Below, one piece after another: positions 27,601 through 37,740 of a DNA stretch of 64,000 bases. The stretch lies in assembly GCF_040954835.1 (NCBI RefSeq), contig NC_090716.1:11097275-11161274 (forward strand). The letters run 5' to 3'. The position numbers and the translations under genes were made by a program. Source of the stretch: Lepisosteus oculatus (Eukaryota; Chordata; Actinopteri; Semionotiformes; Lepisosteidae). Position 1 is the first letter of the stretch. Each line of letters starts with the position of its first letter. Under the pieces are notes generated by a model that made no database searches, was not told the origin of the DNA, and was given only the letters and a program-made list of their open reading frames with translations.

Positions 27601-27780
27601 TTTCTTTTCCAGGTTACGGACTTTCTTGTCAATGACACCAAGCACCTGCTTCATGGCCTCCGTCTGAGCCCCGGACTGGAACTGCCCGGGACCGGAGAGC
27701 TGGCCCAGCGGACCGGGAGCGGACCCCACCTCCGGACTGGAGGACTGCACCGTCCTGTTGCCAATAGTCGCTGAGGGCAT
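6564..27780 (-). CDS. caprin1: Caprin-1 (cell cycle associated protein 1), whole gene span
   Basis: Eighteen coding exons join without a frame break into 2142 bp, 713 residues plus stop; human CAPRIN1 has 709 residues. Numbering assumes a non-coding exon 1. The protein is a cytoplasmic RNA-binding factor that pairs with G3BP1/2 and FMRP in RNA and stress granules. Residues about 40-250 hold the conserved helical HR1 dimerisation region (DEFYKLVGPERD at about 178-189). A nine-glutamine run lies at about 319-327. The G3BP-binding motif spans the exon 10/11 joint (YNFMQ then DSMLEFD), with Met where human has Ile. Residues about 420-580 are the Q/P-rich conserved region (PLHSSGINVNAAPFQSMQT) and the C-terminus is RGG-type. 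All introns are GT-AG. Introns 3-12 and 15-17 are 120-890 bp and I saw no other gene in them. lmo2 lies head-to-head about 15 kb away. Confidence 0.97.
6629..9046 (-). other. caprin1: caprin1 intron 18, distal part
   Basis: Intronic sequence between the proximal poly(A) signal and exon 19. No coding exon was recognised; frames such as 7288-7560 and 7859-8074 resemble nothing known. Confidence 0.6.
9047..9052 (-). terminator. caprin1: Proximal (intronic) poly(A) signal of caprin1
   Basis: Minus-strand AATAAA followed directly by GATGTGTTGC and a CTGCTGTCTGCTG stretch, a good GU-rich downstream element. It lies about 465 nt past the in-frame stop reached when the exon 18 donor is not used, giving a compact 3' UTR for the short isoform. 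Confidence 0.6.
9516..9602 (-). CDS. caprin1: caprin1 exon 18 read-through, alternative short C-terminus
   Basis: If the exon 18 donor is skipped, the frame continues past CSR with GNAQVMRS and stops at TAA (9518-9516), giving 700 residues. Mammalian CAPRIN1 has a comparable short isoform that diverges at the same point with a few residues beginning GN. The poly(A) signal at 9052-9047 supports a real transcript end here. The alternative is simple intronic sequence with a chance stop. Confidence 0.6.
   Translation of the reverse strand, partial: DGYQQNYKRGAGPGPRGCSRGNAQVMRS
9542..9602 (-). CDS. caprin1: caprin1 exon 18
   Basis: Acceptor TTCCCAG, donor CGAG|GTAATG. Encodes DGYQQNYKRGAGPGPRGCSR (residues 673-692), matching human DGYQQNFKRGSGQSGPRGAP. 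Confidence 0.95.
9958..10064 (-). CDS. caprin1: caprin1 exon 17
   Basis: Encodes residues 638-672, including GYRPSFSNTPNSGYGQSQFS, nearly identical to human. The acceptor is ...GCATCCAG. The donor is CGG|GTAACG. Confidence 0.95.
10465..10668 (-). CDS. caprin1: caprin1 exon 16, weak donor
   Basis: Encodes residues 570-636, from VGAFHTQDQT to MINGYRGPSNGFR, with RGG-like repeats. The reading frame requires the donor AGAG|GTGCTT, which departs from the consensus at +3 to +6; every other donor in the gene is closer to consensus. Confidence 0.93.
11147..11300 (-). CDS. caprin1: caprin1 exon 15
   Basis: Acceptor GCTTTCCCAG, donor TCTG|GTGAGG. Encodes VFNLNAPVPPANETEALKQP through VEQPELQQEQLQS (residues 518-568), a glutamine-rich conserved stretch. 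Confidence 0.96.
11301..12632 (-). other. caprin1: caprin1 intron 14, nothing else seen
   Basis: A 1.3 kb intron without a recognisable repeat, RNA gene or second coding frame. Confidence 0.6.
12633..12782 (-). CDS. caprin1: caprin1 exon 14
   Basis: Acceptor GTGACTCCCCAG, donor ACG|GTAAGG. Encodes residues 468-517, containing VSQPQVFQAV and SSGINVNAAPFQSMQT, the most conserved part of the C-terminal half. The GC-rich third positions contrast with the AT-rich introns. Confidence 0.97.
12783..15008 (-). other. caprin1: caprin1 intron 13
   Basis: A 2.2 kb intron whose 3' end (just upstream of exon 14) carries the SINE at 12854-13117. The rest, including frames near 13.5-14.8 kb, resembles nothing known. 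Confidence 0.6.
12854..13117 (+). repeat. tRNA-derived SINE, V-SINE-like
   Basis: Plus-strand element with a tRNA-like head (GTGGCACTGTGGCCAAGG and the B box GGTTCGTATTCC). The central phrase GAGCAAGGCCCTTAACCCC is one I associate with vertebrate V-SINEs. The 3' tail ends AATAAAGTGATCTT. It lies antisense to caprin1 and starts only about 70 bp upstream of the exon 14 acceptor, so it abuts the branch-point region. The family name is from memory. Confidence 0.6.
15009..15119 (-). CDS. caprin1: caprin1 exon 13
   Basis: Acceptor CTTACTCAG, donor CAG|GTGAGA. Encodes residues 431-467, VPLVSPTPEAFSATPPLYQP then SHTTDPRPQTENIDPIQ, aligning without gaps to human. Confidence 0.96.
15389..15450 (-). 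CDS. caprin1: caprin1 exon 12
   Basis: Acceptor TTTTGTACAG, donor CAA|GTAAGT. Encodes HAESRLTQPNTVPVQPEATQ (residues 411-430); human has HSESRLAQPNQVPVQPEATQ. Confidence 0.97.
15979..16087 (-). CDS. caprin1: caprin1 exon 11, G3BP-binding motif
   Basis: Acceptor GCTCCCAG, donor CCAG|GTAGAT. Encodes residues 374-409, opening DSMLEFDGQAIDPAIVSAQP. With the end of exon 10 it forms the short linear motif that docks on the NTF2-like domain of G3BP (human FIQDSMLDFE). Confidence 0.96.
16452..16631 (-). CDS. caprin1: caprin1 exon 10, polyglutamine and conserved PYNF segment
   Basis: Acceptor ATTTTTTAG, donor CAA|GTGAGG. Encodes residues 314-373. After VVCAI come nine glutamines (seven CAG, one CAA, one CAG), then PVQPAPPTEPHTLNPVAPTP and KQRVQDLMAQMQGPYNFMQ. 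Human has only QQQPQ at this site, so the tract is expanded here. Confidence 0.96.
17064..17147 (-). CDS. caprin1: caprin1 exon 9
   Basis: Acceptor GTGCCTTTACAG, donor GAG|GTATGA. Encodes residues 286-313, FVNRQYISEAPYSSSDKEQG then DEWSSETE, matching human YVNRQFMAETQFTSGEKEQV. Confidence 0.95.
17438..17490 (-). CDS. caprin1: caprin1 exon 8
   Basis: Acceptor CTCTTCCAG, donor GAA|GTAAGT. A 53 bp exon encoding SEVTEDYTEPSEVEPTE (residues 269-285), acidic like the human EEYTEQSEVESTE. Confidence 0.94.
17615..17761 (-). CDS. caprin1: caprin1 exon 7
   Basis: Acceptor GCTCCCCCCAG, donor CCAG|GTAAGC. Encodes residues 220-267. Contains SGYFDRAHNHQNGVCEEEEQ, matching human SNYFDSTHNHQNGLCEEEEA, then an acidic E/P-rich run. 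Confidence 0.95.
18646..18728 (-). CDS. caprin1: caprin1 exon 6
   Basis: Acceptor GCTTTTGCAG, donor ACAT|GTAAGT. Encodes LCEQYEHASLHFWELLEAKD then KPVAGTT (residues 192-218), part of the HR1 fold. Confidence 0.96.
19193..19431 (-). CDS. caprin1: caprin1 exon 5, core of HR1
   Basis: Acceptor GGCCCCGCAG, donor CAG|GTGACA. At 239 bp the longest coding exon, encoding residues 112-190 from IQKAVKKAARREQLQREEAE to LAALDEFYKLVGPERDQNI. It is helical and charged, and strikingly GC-rich at third positions compared with its flanks. Confidence 0.97.
20257..20343 (-). CDS. caprin1: caprin1 exon 4
   Basis: Acceptor GTTTAG, donor GAT|GTAAGC. Encodes EAVSKFQEVVNNLDFARELQ then KSFLALGQD (residues 83-111); human has DAVSKYQEVTNNLEFAKELQ. 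Confidence 0.96.
20754..20816 (-). CDS. caprin1: caprin1 exon 3
   Basis: Acceptor TTCCCCACAG, donor CTG|GTGAGT. A 63 bp exon encoding residues 62-82, SKLDDYQAKLNKGERLNQDQ plus L; human has GKLDDYQERMNKGERLNQDQ. Confidence 0.96.
21445..21489 (+). repeat. Retroelement 3' tail with (ATCT)n
   Basis: The phrase GCAATTTCCCTCACGGGATC followed by AATAAAGTATCTATCTATC is a widespread fish interspersed-repeat terminus. Only this short 3' stump remains. Confidence 0.55.
25265..25450 (-). repeat. Fragment of the same LINE-like repeat (copy D)
   Basis: Shares the phrases 'ctcaaggcagga', 'tgccagttcattgcagggca' and 'gttcagagaa' in the order expected for the family at 1-235, but is more diverged. Confidence 0.45.
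25930..26700. promoter_or_regulatory. Intragenic CpG-rich block with YY1-type motif
   Basis: Within the AT-rich intron this block has many CpGs (for example ACCCGGCCGCC and GGGACGCGCGC near 26.07-26.14 kb). At 26079-26090 it has GCCGCCATGTTG, which on the minus strand reads CAACATGGCGGC, a YY1-type site in the orientation of caprin1 transcription. It could be an alternative promoter or an intragenic CpG island. A donor-like AAG|GTGCGG on the minus strand at 26650/26649 is compatible with an alternative first exon, but no transcript evidence exists here. Confidence 0.4.
27598..27780 (-). CDS. caprin1: caprin1 exon 2, start-codon exon
   Basis: The acceptor (a long T-rich tract ending TTGCCTGCTCAG) abuts the ATG at 27780-27778 exactly. 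Encodes 61 residues starting MPSATIGNRTVQSSSPEVGS and ending EAMKQVLGVIDKKVRNLEKK plus K, followed by donor AAG|GTAAAG. Human starts MPSAT too and shares QTEAMKQILGVIDKKLRNLE. The in-frame upstream ATG at 27810 lies inside the intronic polypyrimidine tract and is not the start. Confidence 0.96.
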
Positions 27781-28721
27781 CTGAGCAGGCAAGGATGGAA
27801 GGGATGGCAAAACAAAAAAAAAAGGGTTAGTCAGTGTTGCAGTGAGATTGGTCAGACCCTACAACTCCAACATCTTAATCTGGAAAAGCAGCAGGAAGAC
27901 TTGGAAATCCTGCACTTGAGGCTTAGCGCTGCTGAGCCATCAGTGTGTTTGGGTGACTTGACAGCAGTGAGATCTGTTGACTTGTCATCGGTGTCTGAGA
28001 CGGTTCAACAGCGTCGAGAGCCTGGGAAGTTTCTACCATCATCCAGCAACCGTTTTGAGACGAATTAAAGACCGAAATCAGAGTGCCCGGGCCAGTGGGC
28101 GCTGGGACCCGACACTTGACAGCCGTAGTTTTATTCCAGACCGCAGCCTGACTACTCTTCTCCACCAGAAGGGGTCGGTAGAGAGTACAGCAAAACAAAG
28201 GCCTTCATTTAGCGGAACAATGTCTCTGCAGCAATTAAGGCACACACTGCCAAGACGTCAGTCAGAACTACCTGGGCCGAACTAACGAGATCACCTTCTT
28301 GCCCCTCAGTTTTCTTTCGGCTGAAATCAGTCAAACTACCTACTGAATCCCCCCCCCCCAGAAAGAAGTCAACAGAAACTCGTGATTAAAAATGCAGCCA
28401 TCATCCACGACAATACCTCCACCATCCAGACTGTATATTTCAGCAATAGAAAACAGCAGCAGCAGCAGCCAGAGGGAAAATCGCTGGCCATGGTCTGCGT
28501 GCGTGTTCTTATTTTTACACAAAAAAAAGAGAAACTTTGTAAAATATCTATGGCCAACTCTCTAAAACACGAACAGTAACTTTCCGTAGAAAGATCACCC
28601 CCCCCCCCCAGCTAGTTCATGTTGTGGAAAGGCCAGATTTCTCCGTCCGGTTACGTGCAATGATGCCCCGTTAAACTGGTAAAACCTTCCGATTTGCAGC
28701 CCCTAAACTCCAGCAGGCAGA
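27781..28721 (-). other. caprin1: caprin1 intron 1 / 5' region
   Basis: Sequence between the exon 2 acceptor and the candidate exon 1 donors. It carries poly-C runs (28350-28360, 28599-28609) and a short intronic CAG run near 28456. No coding exon was recognised. Confidence 0.5.
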
Positions 28722-29180
28722 CCTTACCCTCCCCACCCCCTCCCTTTCTTCTCGGTCATTCTTCTGCTCACTTCAGCCGTTACATTGGAAACGGAAGCAA
28801 GAGCCAACAGTGCCAGTGTCCCAGGAAATACCATCTTACAAAATCATCCGCACACGACAGCCGGTATAATCCTCTTCCCCCACACGAGTTGCCTGTAAAT
28901 TGCGAAGCCACTGAGGTGGTTGGGTACGCATTGTGTTTTTAAACAATCGCCTTCCGCCGAAAACGCGTCGTTCCCCTCCAGTTTCGTCGGGAGTGCTTAC
29001 CTTTTCAGTTTCTATTTATCCACAAGGGAATAAATAATGACTTTTTGAATGTTAAATTGTTTTAGTCTGTAATGATGTTGCTTTCTTTTTATTTTATTTT
29101 TTTTTTCTTCTGGGATCCGCCCCGCCGGCCGCACCGACAACTGAGGGAGACCAACCGGAGCGGCAACACTTTATATGGAG
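28722..29180 (-). promoter_or_regulatory. caprin1: caprin1 promoter and probable non-coding exon 1
   Basis: On the minus strand CCATATAAA (29178-29170) is TATA-like, followed by the CpG-rich segment GTCGGTGCGGCCGGCGGGGC. Two good donors lie downstream: AAAAG|GTAAGC at 29001/29000 and GGAGG|GTAAGG at 28728/28727. A TSS near 29145 and a 5' UTR exon ending at one of these donors would fit the human 19-exon structure. Which donor is used cannot be told from sequence. Confidence 0.5.
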
Positions 29181-32104
29181 GAAGGGCCCCCGTTATAGCT
29201 GCCTGAGGATCTGCCTGAACTTGAGTTAAACGTATCAAACCTTATGTAACAAAAGTAAAAGAGACAGGCATTTTCCAACTCCCTAGAGCACATTTCCAAA
29301 TTATTTCCTACCCGCATATCTCTAAATTTAATCTAAATTGCTCCAAGGCAGGTTTTTTTGTCGATAGTGTCGGAACAGGCAAGCAAGACGAAGCTCGTCT
29401 CCTGTTTCCTATGCATTTCCATTTTAACATGCCTGCATTATTCTCTGGAAACACGCAGTTTTGCTTCTTCAGACAGTTTGTGTCACGTTACATTGGTAGA
29501 AAACGTAAGGCAACTTTATGTTATACTTCAAGAACACCGAAAAAAACGCCGTGCTTATTTAATGTAGTCTTTCTCGAAGAGCGTGACATTTCACTATGGG
29601 CAGTTGATCACCAGGCTTAACTGCAGTAACAAAATACATTCATAGCAATTGCTGACTGCTGTTATATAAGAACGCGTGGAGCCGGAGTTTTAATTAATTC
29701 GTCTTCTTTGGGTAGAAATACATATTTATTTTGGAATATCTCGTGTCCATGCTATCGCCACAATCACAGCCCTATATTATATGCGCTGTTTTAAAAACAG
29801 GCACACTTAAAAGTGAGCACATTTTCTGTACCTCGTTCAGTTCTGCTCCGTCAGAGTCACTGCCTGGGGAAAGAAGGACCCAAAGTGCTCCTGCAGAGCG
29901 CCTGTCCAAAATGAGCTGCTACTGTTGATGATGTCACACACGACCATGACATACAGCTCCACTTAGCCTTGGAGGGTGTCCGGATTGATTGCAAATTGTA
30001 ACACTAACATTTCATGTATAAATACGAAATACAAGTAACATATTCTTCTTTCATTATTTCATGCTGATTGAAGGAGGCCAGTGCCATTAACTGATAAACA
30101 TTTTATATTCCAGTGTATACAGCTTTTTGCCACAGTATTAAATTATACAGGCATTAAAAACGTAACGCTCTTGCATCCAATAGTCATATGCAGCCCGTTT
30201 AATGCCTCTCTATATTGCTATAAACGGAAAAATCCTTACGCTTTACCTACTAACAGTGATTAGTCGGCTTTCACGGGATTAAATTTGATACACGCAAGTA
30301 CATACAGTATGTCCAGTATGGTATGTTTTACGTCATTAATTCTGGAGTTTGTGGTAGCACTACACTGCCAGTTCAGCAAAAATGTTCAAATTGATTTGTA
30401 AACGAGTTTGTTATTGCTTTTTACACATACAAACATAACCATTTTCAGACATCGAAATATAATGCGTATTATTACCCAGTATGCATTTTAAAGTCTATTA
30501 CAAGTTCAGTATCACAGCGTAACAATAAATGTAATAATTTTACAAACTATATATATATATGTACTGTTGTCCAATAAGGATACAGAATTTTGTAGTTGCA
30601 TTATGAAGACAAATACGATTGTTCAAAGCAATTCACAAGAATTCAATGTCGTGTTTTTTTCTGTACAGGCTGTGATTTAATTTTTATCAGCAGAAATATT
30701 TTATCATTGAAGACCACTCCAAACAGACTGAGACAACACCACATAACTATGCTGTAAAATCTCACAGATTTGTCACTAAGTTTATGAAGAGCCATACTTT
30801 ATGAGTCAGCAGTAAGTGATCTGTTCAAAGAAAAAATAAAAATTTAAATCCCTTTTGAACAGATTTCTATTAACATACATCAAGTAGTTTAACAACATTA
30901 AAGAAAGCTAAAAAAGGATGACAAATGAAAGTTAAACACATCTTATTAAAAAAAAAACACTGTACGAGCCAGTCCAGACTGGCACAGATTTTACATTAAC
31001 ACAACAAAGATTAGATTAACTGTTTTTTGTGAGCTCAATTCCTGAAAAATGAGATCAGGTAAGCCTGAGTGAGTGGTGCATAGTTTGGGAGAGATACTTT
31101 TATATAAAAAAAGTAGCATGGTAATTGATCAATGACAGACTTGTTCAAAGAATGTATGCAATGCGACGGAGAAACCTCAAGGTGGGATTAAGTCTTGATG
31201 CTCTGTGAGGTAAATGTACACATGGTGTTGCTGGCACATCCTGGTGTATACTTATGTGCTAGGAATGAGTATTTCCACACGTGTCATCTTGTGCTGGTGG
31301 GTCTTAGTGCACCCAAATAAGTCTATTTTTGGAGCTGAGTGAAGACTGAGACAATGTTGACTTATGTTTGGTTGCGTTCTAATACCACAAATAGGACCGG
31401 CTTTGTATCCCAGTGTGCACAATAGAAATGCCCCTAGTCTCACTCTTCAGTTTATTTGTATCCTCTTCTTGCTGTGGGAGATGTGGACTGGGACTTATTC
31501 ACCCTGAAGAGGCCTGCACACCTTAAATGCAGCAGGTAATTTGAAGAAGGCCATCCGACAAATTATCCTCTAGGAGAGCCAAACCACCATTAGGAGTGAC
31601 AGTTTGAAAATATACCAGATGATTTCAGGTTGCAATATGGCTATTGCGTGGAACTGTTCTTCAACCACACATTCAATTCCTATTCACTAACGTTTAATAA
31701 GGGGGTCTAAAACAATCTAGTTGAAGCCTACCCTCATTTCCCTAATACATCATTGAATTAAAATAGACTACAGTATAAGAAAAAATATCTACATACAGTA
31801 GATATAGTGTTTTTAGACCATTGACCATGGGTACTCTCTGGGGTTTGGCACATGTCCAACTTTGAACACTGTCCAAAATAATGGGCAACACTTTAAGGAG
31901 GTGACATTGACAATAATATGCGAATTGCTCATTGAGATGAATCTGGTTTTGCTTTACTTGCAGTCTCTATGGTATGGTATCTCTATGGTGCACAACCAAA
32001 CCTTTATTAATTTATATGTTGATTGTCTGCAAGTGTCTACTGAATTGTATGTGCTTAAATTATGTGAAATCTGTTTATATCATAGATATAATGAATATCA
32101 ACAC
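29181..32104. other. Intergenic caprin1-lmo2, part 1
   Basis: AT-rich DNA with a short (TA)n run near 30549-30560. No gene, RNA or repeat of known family recognised. Confidence 0.5.
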
Positions 32105-32290
32105 TAGTCCATTGCAGGGCCCACACTGACACAAACACACACCAGAGCCAATTTCCCTAGAAGATAATTGTCCTACCAATATATCTCTGGACAGTGGGAG
32201 GACCAGAGGAAACCCACACGAACACGAGGAGATTGGACCCAGGGCCCCAGCACTGTGAGACAGCAGTGCTATCCACTGTGCCACCTGGAT
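32105..32290 (-). repeat. LINE-like dispersed repeat (copy B)
   Basis: Contains TCCATTGCAGGGCCCACACT, GAGGAAACCCACACGAACAC and ACAGCAGTGCTATCCACTGT, in the same order and orientation as the copy at 1-235. Confidence 0.75.
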
Positions 32291-35200
32291 ATCAACAGAT
32301 GAATGCAATTACAAATCAAGTGTAGGATATCAGAAGAAACAGTGGGCAGCTAGTCTCCTGGTGAGAAAAAAGCAGCAGACTTAAATACACTTTATTATAC
32401 AGAAAGCAATTTGCCTGATTCATATCACCACACATACCAGTCAAGCTGTAGGCTTCATAAGCATTCAGCCTACATAAAAGTCAGGTCTATATTTCAGCAT
32501 GTCAGAAAATCCATTTTACAATATGAGATATTAACCTGTTAAATTAATGCATGCAGTTAAGGAGAATGTGGTGAATCTTGTTTAACAACTATCGCATTAT
32601 TGCCAAGATTTACCTCCACTTAAATGCTGTCTGTGGGTTTTAGAAAAGTGTTCAAGAGCAGTCATGTGGAAATCACCATAGAACTAAAGTAAACACACAA
32701 AATAATAGTCTTTGTACAATCATTTTACATATTACATAGTTACATAGTTAACATACAGTTATCTCTACAACCTATTACTTTATTTGCTGTAGCCATATCT
32801 TTACTTTTAAAAGTCTTAACTGCAGGGCAGCACTCTTGTCTGGTATATTATTATATACTAATACTGTTATATGACGCAGTTCTTTCACAGGCGCTTGTGG
32901 TTGCCTTTCTGTACACAATTCCACAAGGGGGCAGTAGGTCTCTAGGTTTTGAAAGGGGGCCATAAACAGGCTTCAATGAAAACTCTTGATAAACGATTGC
33001 TGATATTATAACTGGTATTATAACATACATACTACTAATCATCATTGTCACACTCACTTGGGTTATGACAAGTGTACATATTTTAGAGTAATCATGGCAA
33101 ACCCAGCAACTACATGAATATTCACCCTTAATAATGCCAGACATTTACGATACGTAAATGATTTGAAAAGATTATATTACTACCTTAATACATTATAAAG
33201 AGTACATTTATAATAAAATGAAATTGTTAAACCTGAATGTACAGTACTGTAGCCTCTGTGAAATATATTTCTAGAGGGTAGATGGATTAAATGGCAGGTT
33301 TATTGACGAAAGCTTATCAAGATATCTTTGAAACTAAGTAAGCCTGAACCTGACAAATTCTGGCTTCCAAGGTAAAAGGAAAACCAGGTTGCTACTGTAT
33401 TTGCTGTTTGTGGTGCAGTGGGAAGTACCCTTCCTGTGTCACCTTTGGATGAGATGATTTGACAGCTACTTGGTTATGAAGGATCTCCTGGCATTGTTTG
33501 GTGGTAATCCTTGTGTCGTGGCTAGAACTGCTCTGGGCTTCCATAATCTGGCATCCAGAAAGCTCTCTTACTTCATTTGATGAAGCATTTTTTTTGGTTT
33601 GGCAGATACAGGAAGCAGTTAACATGGCTCCAACCCTCCTTGATTGCGCTCTTTGATTGAATGGCTGTTTTTATAGAAGGATAATACTGATTACAGTAGG
33701 GTCTCAAGGGATAATGAAAGCCCCTTCTGATGAGTGACTAATTTCCGCAACCTGCTGTGTTTCAAACAGACACCAGGACCTCCTTCATCTTTAAATAGGA
33801 GTCCTCTCTCAGTTCTGCTTTCTCATGTACATTTTTATCAGGTTCCCAACTCAGCCCTCATTTGCCTTAGGTTGTTATGGCAGAGACACTGTTCCCTGGA
33901 AAAATTTGGACAGGAACAGAGGCCAAGCCTCTAAAAATATTCCACAAGCATTCCAGGAAATTGTACAGTACATTCGGAAAACCTTCTACCACACAGAGAA
34001 TATTCCTGTCTACAAGAGAAATTAACGTATTTTATTGTGATTTTACACTAATGTTTCTGTGGGGGTGTTTATAGTTGATGGCCCTTCCTATCAAGGAAGT
34101 TTTAATGTATAAAGTAACAATTCAGTAACAATGCATTCTTTATTGATTGAATTAGGTATGTCATCCCTGTGTAGCACTGTGGCAAAACAGAAACTAACAT
34201 GTAATCAAACAGCTTCCAAAAGATCCCTCTTAAAAGATTAAAAGATTTATTTTATTAAAGCAAATATTTATATTATATTCATAGCATTAACAATTTATAT
34301 TTCTAGGTAACCTTTCAGAAAATGCAATTTCAGAACTGTTATTTTTTGACTCAGATAAATAAATGCAATTTTCACTTTCAAAATAGCCTTTTGATTTTGG
34401 TGCTCTATACCATATCCTCCCCTCATATTTGTAAAAGAAAACTTTAGTAGCGTGATAGACACTTATCTAATTATGTGGAGAAACTGTTAAAAAAACAACA
34501 CTGATTCAATTCTGCAGTCATTATTAGTGTCACCTACTAACTAGCTACATTTCCAAAAGCTAAAGTGACAGAATGTGCTCTGTGTAGAAGAACAGATTAA
34601 ACTTCCTGGCTGTCAGTTCGGGGTTGCTCAGGACTAAACGGATGAAACAAACTTCAGATCTGTTTGAATGCTCTTTCCCAGCCATTGCTGGTTATCTCCA
34701 TTATTGATGAGTGAAATGGTGCTTTCACACATATATATCAAATTCAAGTGAAAAGTGAAAAGTGAAAAGTGTCTTCTACAGAAGATAAAAATAAAAAATA
34801 ATTGTTAAATGATTTCACTTTGTGACACGAATTCCCAAATTAGACTGGCTGATGGGCTGTGACAACCACCTGCAGTAAACTATTAAGCAGTAAACAAATC
34901 AAGCTACTGTATATCAGCCTTCACAGAATTGTAGCATAAGTACAATATACAGAATGTTCATTACAAGTAATAACTATCTGCTATGTACTCCACCAGAATG
35001 CAGCCAATACCTGTTCAATCCATTTTCATGCTCAGAGGCTCATTTACTCCCGAGGAATTTAATTAGACCACATTACCTCACAAGCCTGTCTGCTTTGAGA
35101 AAGGAGCCAGTAATTGTTTTAGGTTAGACAGGAAGCACTACCCGGATGGCCGTTGTCTTGGAGTCTGCCCTATCAGAGAGTCAACAACCCATCCAGACCC

Positions 35201-37740
35201 TGGCTGACTGGGAAAGGGAATGTGGACAATTCACTTGTGATACTAATTCTGTTCTAGTAGGTAACCGCCACAAAAGAAAAAAAAACATCGGTTCAGAAAA
35301 GATCTGCTGTATACTGAGGATGGAGAATAACACAACTTGTTTGCAGTGGAACAATCTTCTCACTCTGTTTCCAAAACTAGCAAAACATGAAACCCAAACA
35401 ATCTGGCAACCTCAAGAAAATGGCAAGCAGTTATTGTTTTGGTGGGGCAGCATATTCTGATGTCACTTTAAGTACTGCCAGCTTAACAAATTTTGAAGTT
35501 TGGAAAAATAAAAAGTTTAAGCCCTTTAAATTATGTTATGAATAACCCTATTATTAAAATATAAGATAAAAGGCTTATTTAAATGCATATTTACATTTAT
35601 CTAACATACAACAACTGGTCTTGGAAGGGATGTCACACATTGCAGTTTTGTTCCTTTGAGATTATAACCAGTCACAGTGTCCTTCCATTGAAACTGTGAT
35701 GAACCTGGCTTGCTTAAAGGGAAAGCTTGCAGCCATGCACCATGACCTAATTTCTATTCCACTGAACTCATAGGAAAAATAAAAATGAGATCTGAGCTGG
35801 CTATTGGTATGCTCTTAGTACATTTGTCTTTTGTTTTCTGACTGCACCATTTCAGCAAAGACCTTTTGCTTTCAGTTCAGGCTATCCCACAAATATCACA
35901 TAGCCAAAACAGGAAGTCCAGCTCTGATTACACCACTATAAGAAAGTGCCAATCGTTATCTTGCCCCTCATTTACCGTTTGATTTTCTAATTTCTAGTGT
36001 TAAAAATCTATGTTATTAAATCAATTGCCCATATGATTCCAAACGTTACAGACTACTGTAAATGTTTACTTACTTTTATTGTCCCAGATGGGAATGCCAG
36101 GTAAAGGACATAACACAGTACACAACACATTGAATAGAACAGGAACCTGTTAACAAATAAGAGATACAAGTATGATGAGAAAAATACAAATACACAATCA
36201 ATTGTCCAAGCAGCTTAATAGCAGGGATAAAGGATAACTTAGTACTGTTGCACTTGAATCTGGGTAGTCTAAATCGATGCCAAGATGGAAGGAGGTCAAA
36301 TTCACTGTATGAGGGTTTGTCATGACAGTCGGTGATATATTGGCCTTCCACACTATAGGAAGTCTGAAAGCTCTAGCTATTGTGCACCAATAGTTTTGCT
36401 GGATACGTTCACAGTCCTGCTCAGTCTGTTTTTATTGCATGTATTAAGGTTCCCAAACCAGGCTACTGTAGTGAATGTTAGGACAGATTCAATAAACGTT
36501 ATATAGAATAAAGTCATTGTTGTCATACATGCATTAAAAAAGGGGAGTTTTTTTTAGGCAGAGCCCAGCAAATTAGGTAGTGCAGACGCATTAGGTATAC
36601 TTAGCACACTATGGAAGTGTCACCCAAACATTATGAAATAAATCACTATTTTTAATTTTTTACATAGCTTGTCAACATTATTGTTAGAGCAAAGATACAT
36701 CACAGCTGACAGGCATTTCTCACAGTTTATATAATAGCTCAGGCAATAATAAAGTAATTTGCTTTCATATAGAAACAATGTGCAGACAAACAGCTCTCAT
36801 CTTTGCCTCTCATCTTTAGGAGTGAGAACTATGAAAGTATATTTTAAAGACTGACCTCCTGTAACATGTACACCCAACTCCAATAAGTGTTGTAAATTAC
36901 CACAATGTTCGTGGCCCCTGTTCTAAAGCATCTAGCAAAGCTCTTGAACCAGAAGAAAAAGAATACTAGGCATCATTTGCAATTTGACTTATTTCAGCTG
37001 TCTTTTGACATTCCAGCTCTCAACAGTATTCCGCGACTGACGAATAAACTGTTGTATAGGGAATGATATTTTGGACTCACCAACTAAATGCGTGTAGTTT
37101 TGAAACCTTTATTTTACGTGCTGTTCTTATAGTTGTGTTTTTGTTGTATTCCGGTTGAGCAACTATAAAGCACAGAAGTTCATTTATTGTGGTTTTTGGT
37201 AAAAAAGAAGTACTGTTCAAATGTGGAAAAAAAGTTCAACTTCAGCATTTACCTGTGTGGTGGTATTCTCTTACCACTTATTCCATGACTCCCTGATGGT
37301 AGTATAATAACACATACTATTCTATGTACTGTATATGTATGTCAAATATCCCCAGCAGAAATTGCTTCGTAAATGACAGCTGCAGGCTTAGTGAGGAAAT
37401 GGCAGGGGATGCATGTTAGTGCAGCAACCCAAGGCTTTGCCAGTGGAAAAGAGGCATTGTGAAACAGAATTTCCTTCCTCCACAATCCCTGAGAGCGAGC
37501 ATTATCAAGTGTTTTCAGAAGTATAATGTTTGCTGGGAAAGTGAATTAGGATGAAACATATCCAAAATAAGCATAAAGGTAGAGAAAGGTGTTTGTTATC
37601 GTGAGACATGCAATTGGTAATAAGGCTATAAAGCTAATTAGTGAAGTGTTCTGAGAACATGTGCCAATGCAATGTTAGTTTTAAGACCTGAAAAATAAAA
37701 TTTCCAGACATATAATTATGAATACAGTTACTAATCCACA
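32291..37740. other. Intergenic caprin1-lmo2, part 2
   Basis: No gene recognised. Contains the 7-bp tandem near 34.75 kb and scattered ETS/RUNX-like words (for example ACAGGAAG near 35130), none strong alone. Confidence 0.5.
34746..34771 (+). repeat. 7-bp tandem of IRF-like words
   Basis: AAGTGAAA occurs three times with period 7 (34746, 34753, 34760), plus a partial fourth unit. Each unit matches the IRF core AAnnGAAA, so this short tandem also looks like an interferon-response type element. It may be only a microsatellite. Confidence 0.5.

Noticed and set aside
27781..27810. Upstream in-frame ATG (MPSLPSLPAQ) for caprin1
   Set aside because: It lies in the polypyrimidine tract just before the CAG acceptor, and human caprin-1 begins at the downstream MPSAT.
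28440..28475. CAG run near 28.46 kb as a coding polyglutamine
   Set aside because: It lies in caprin1 intron 1 with no splice sites supporting an exon.
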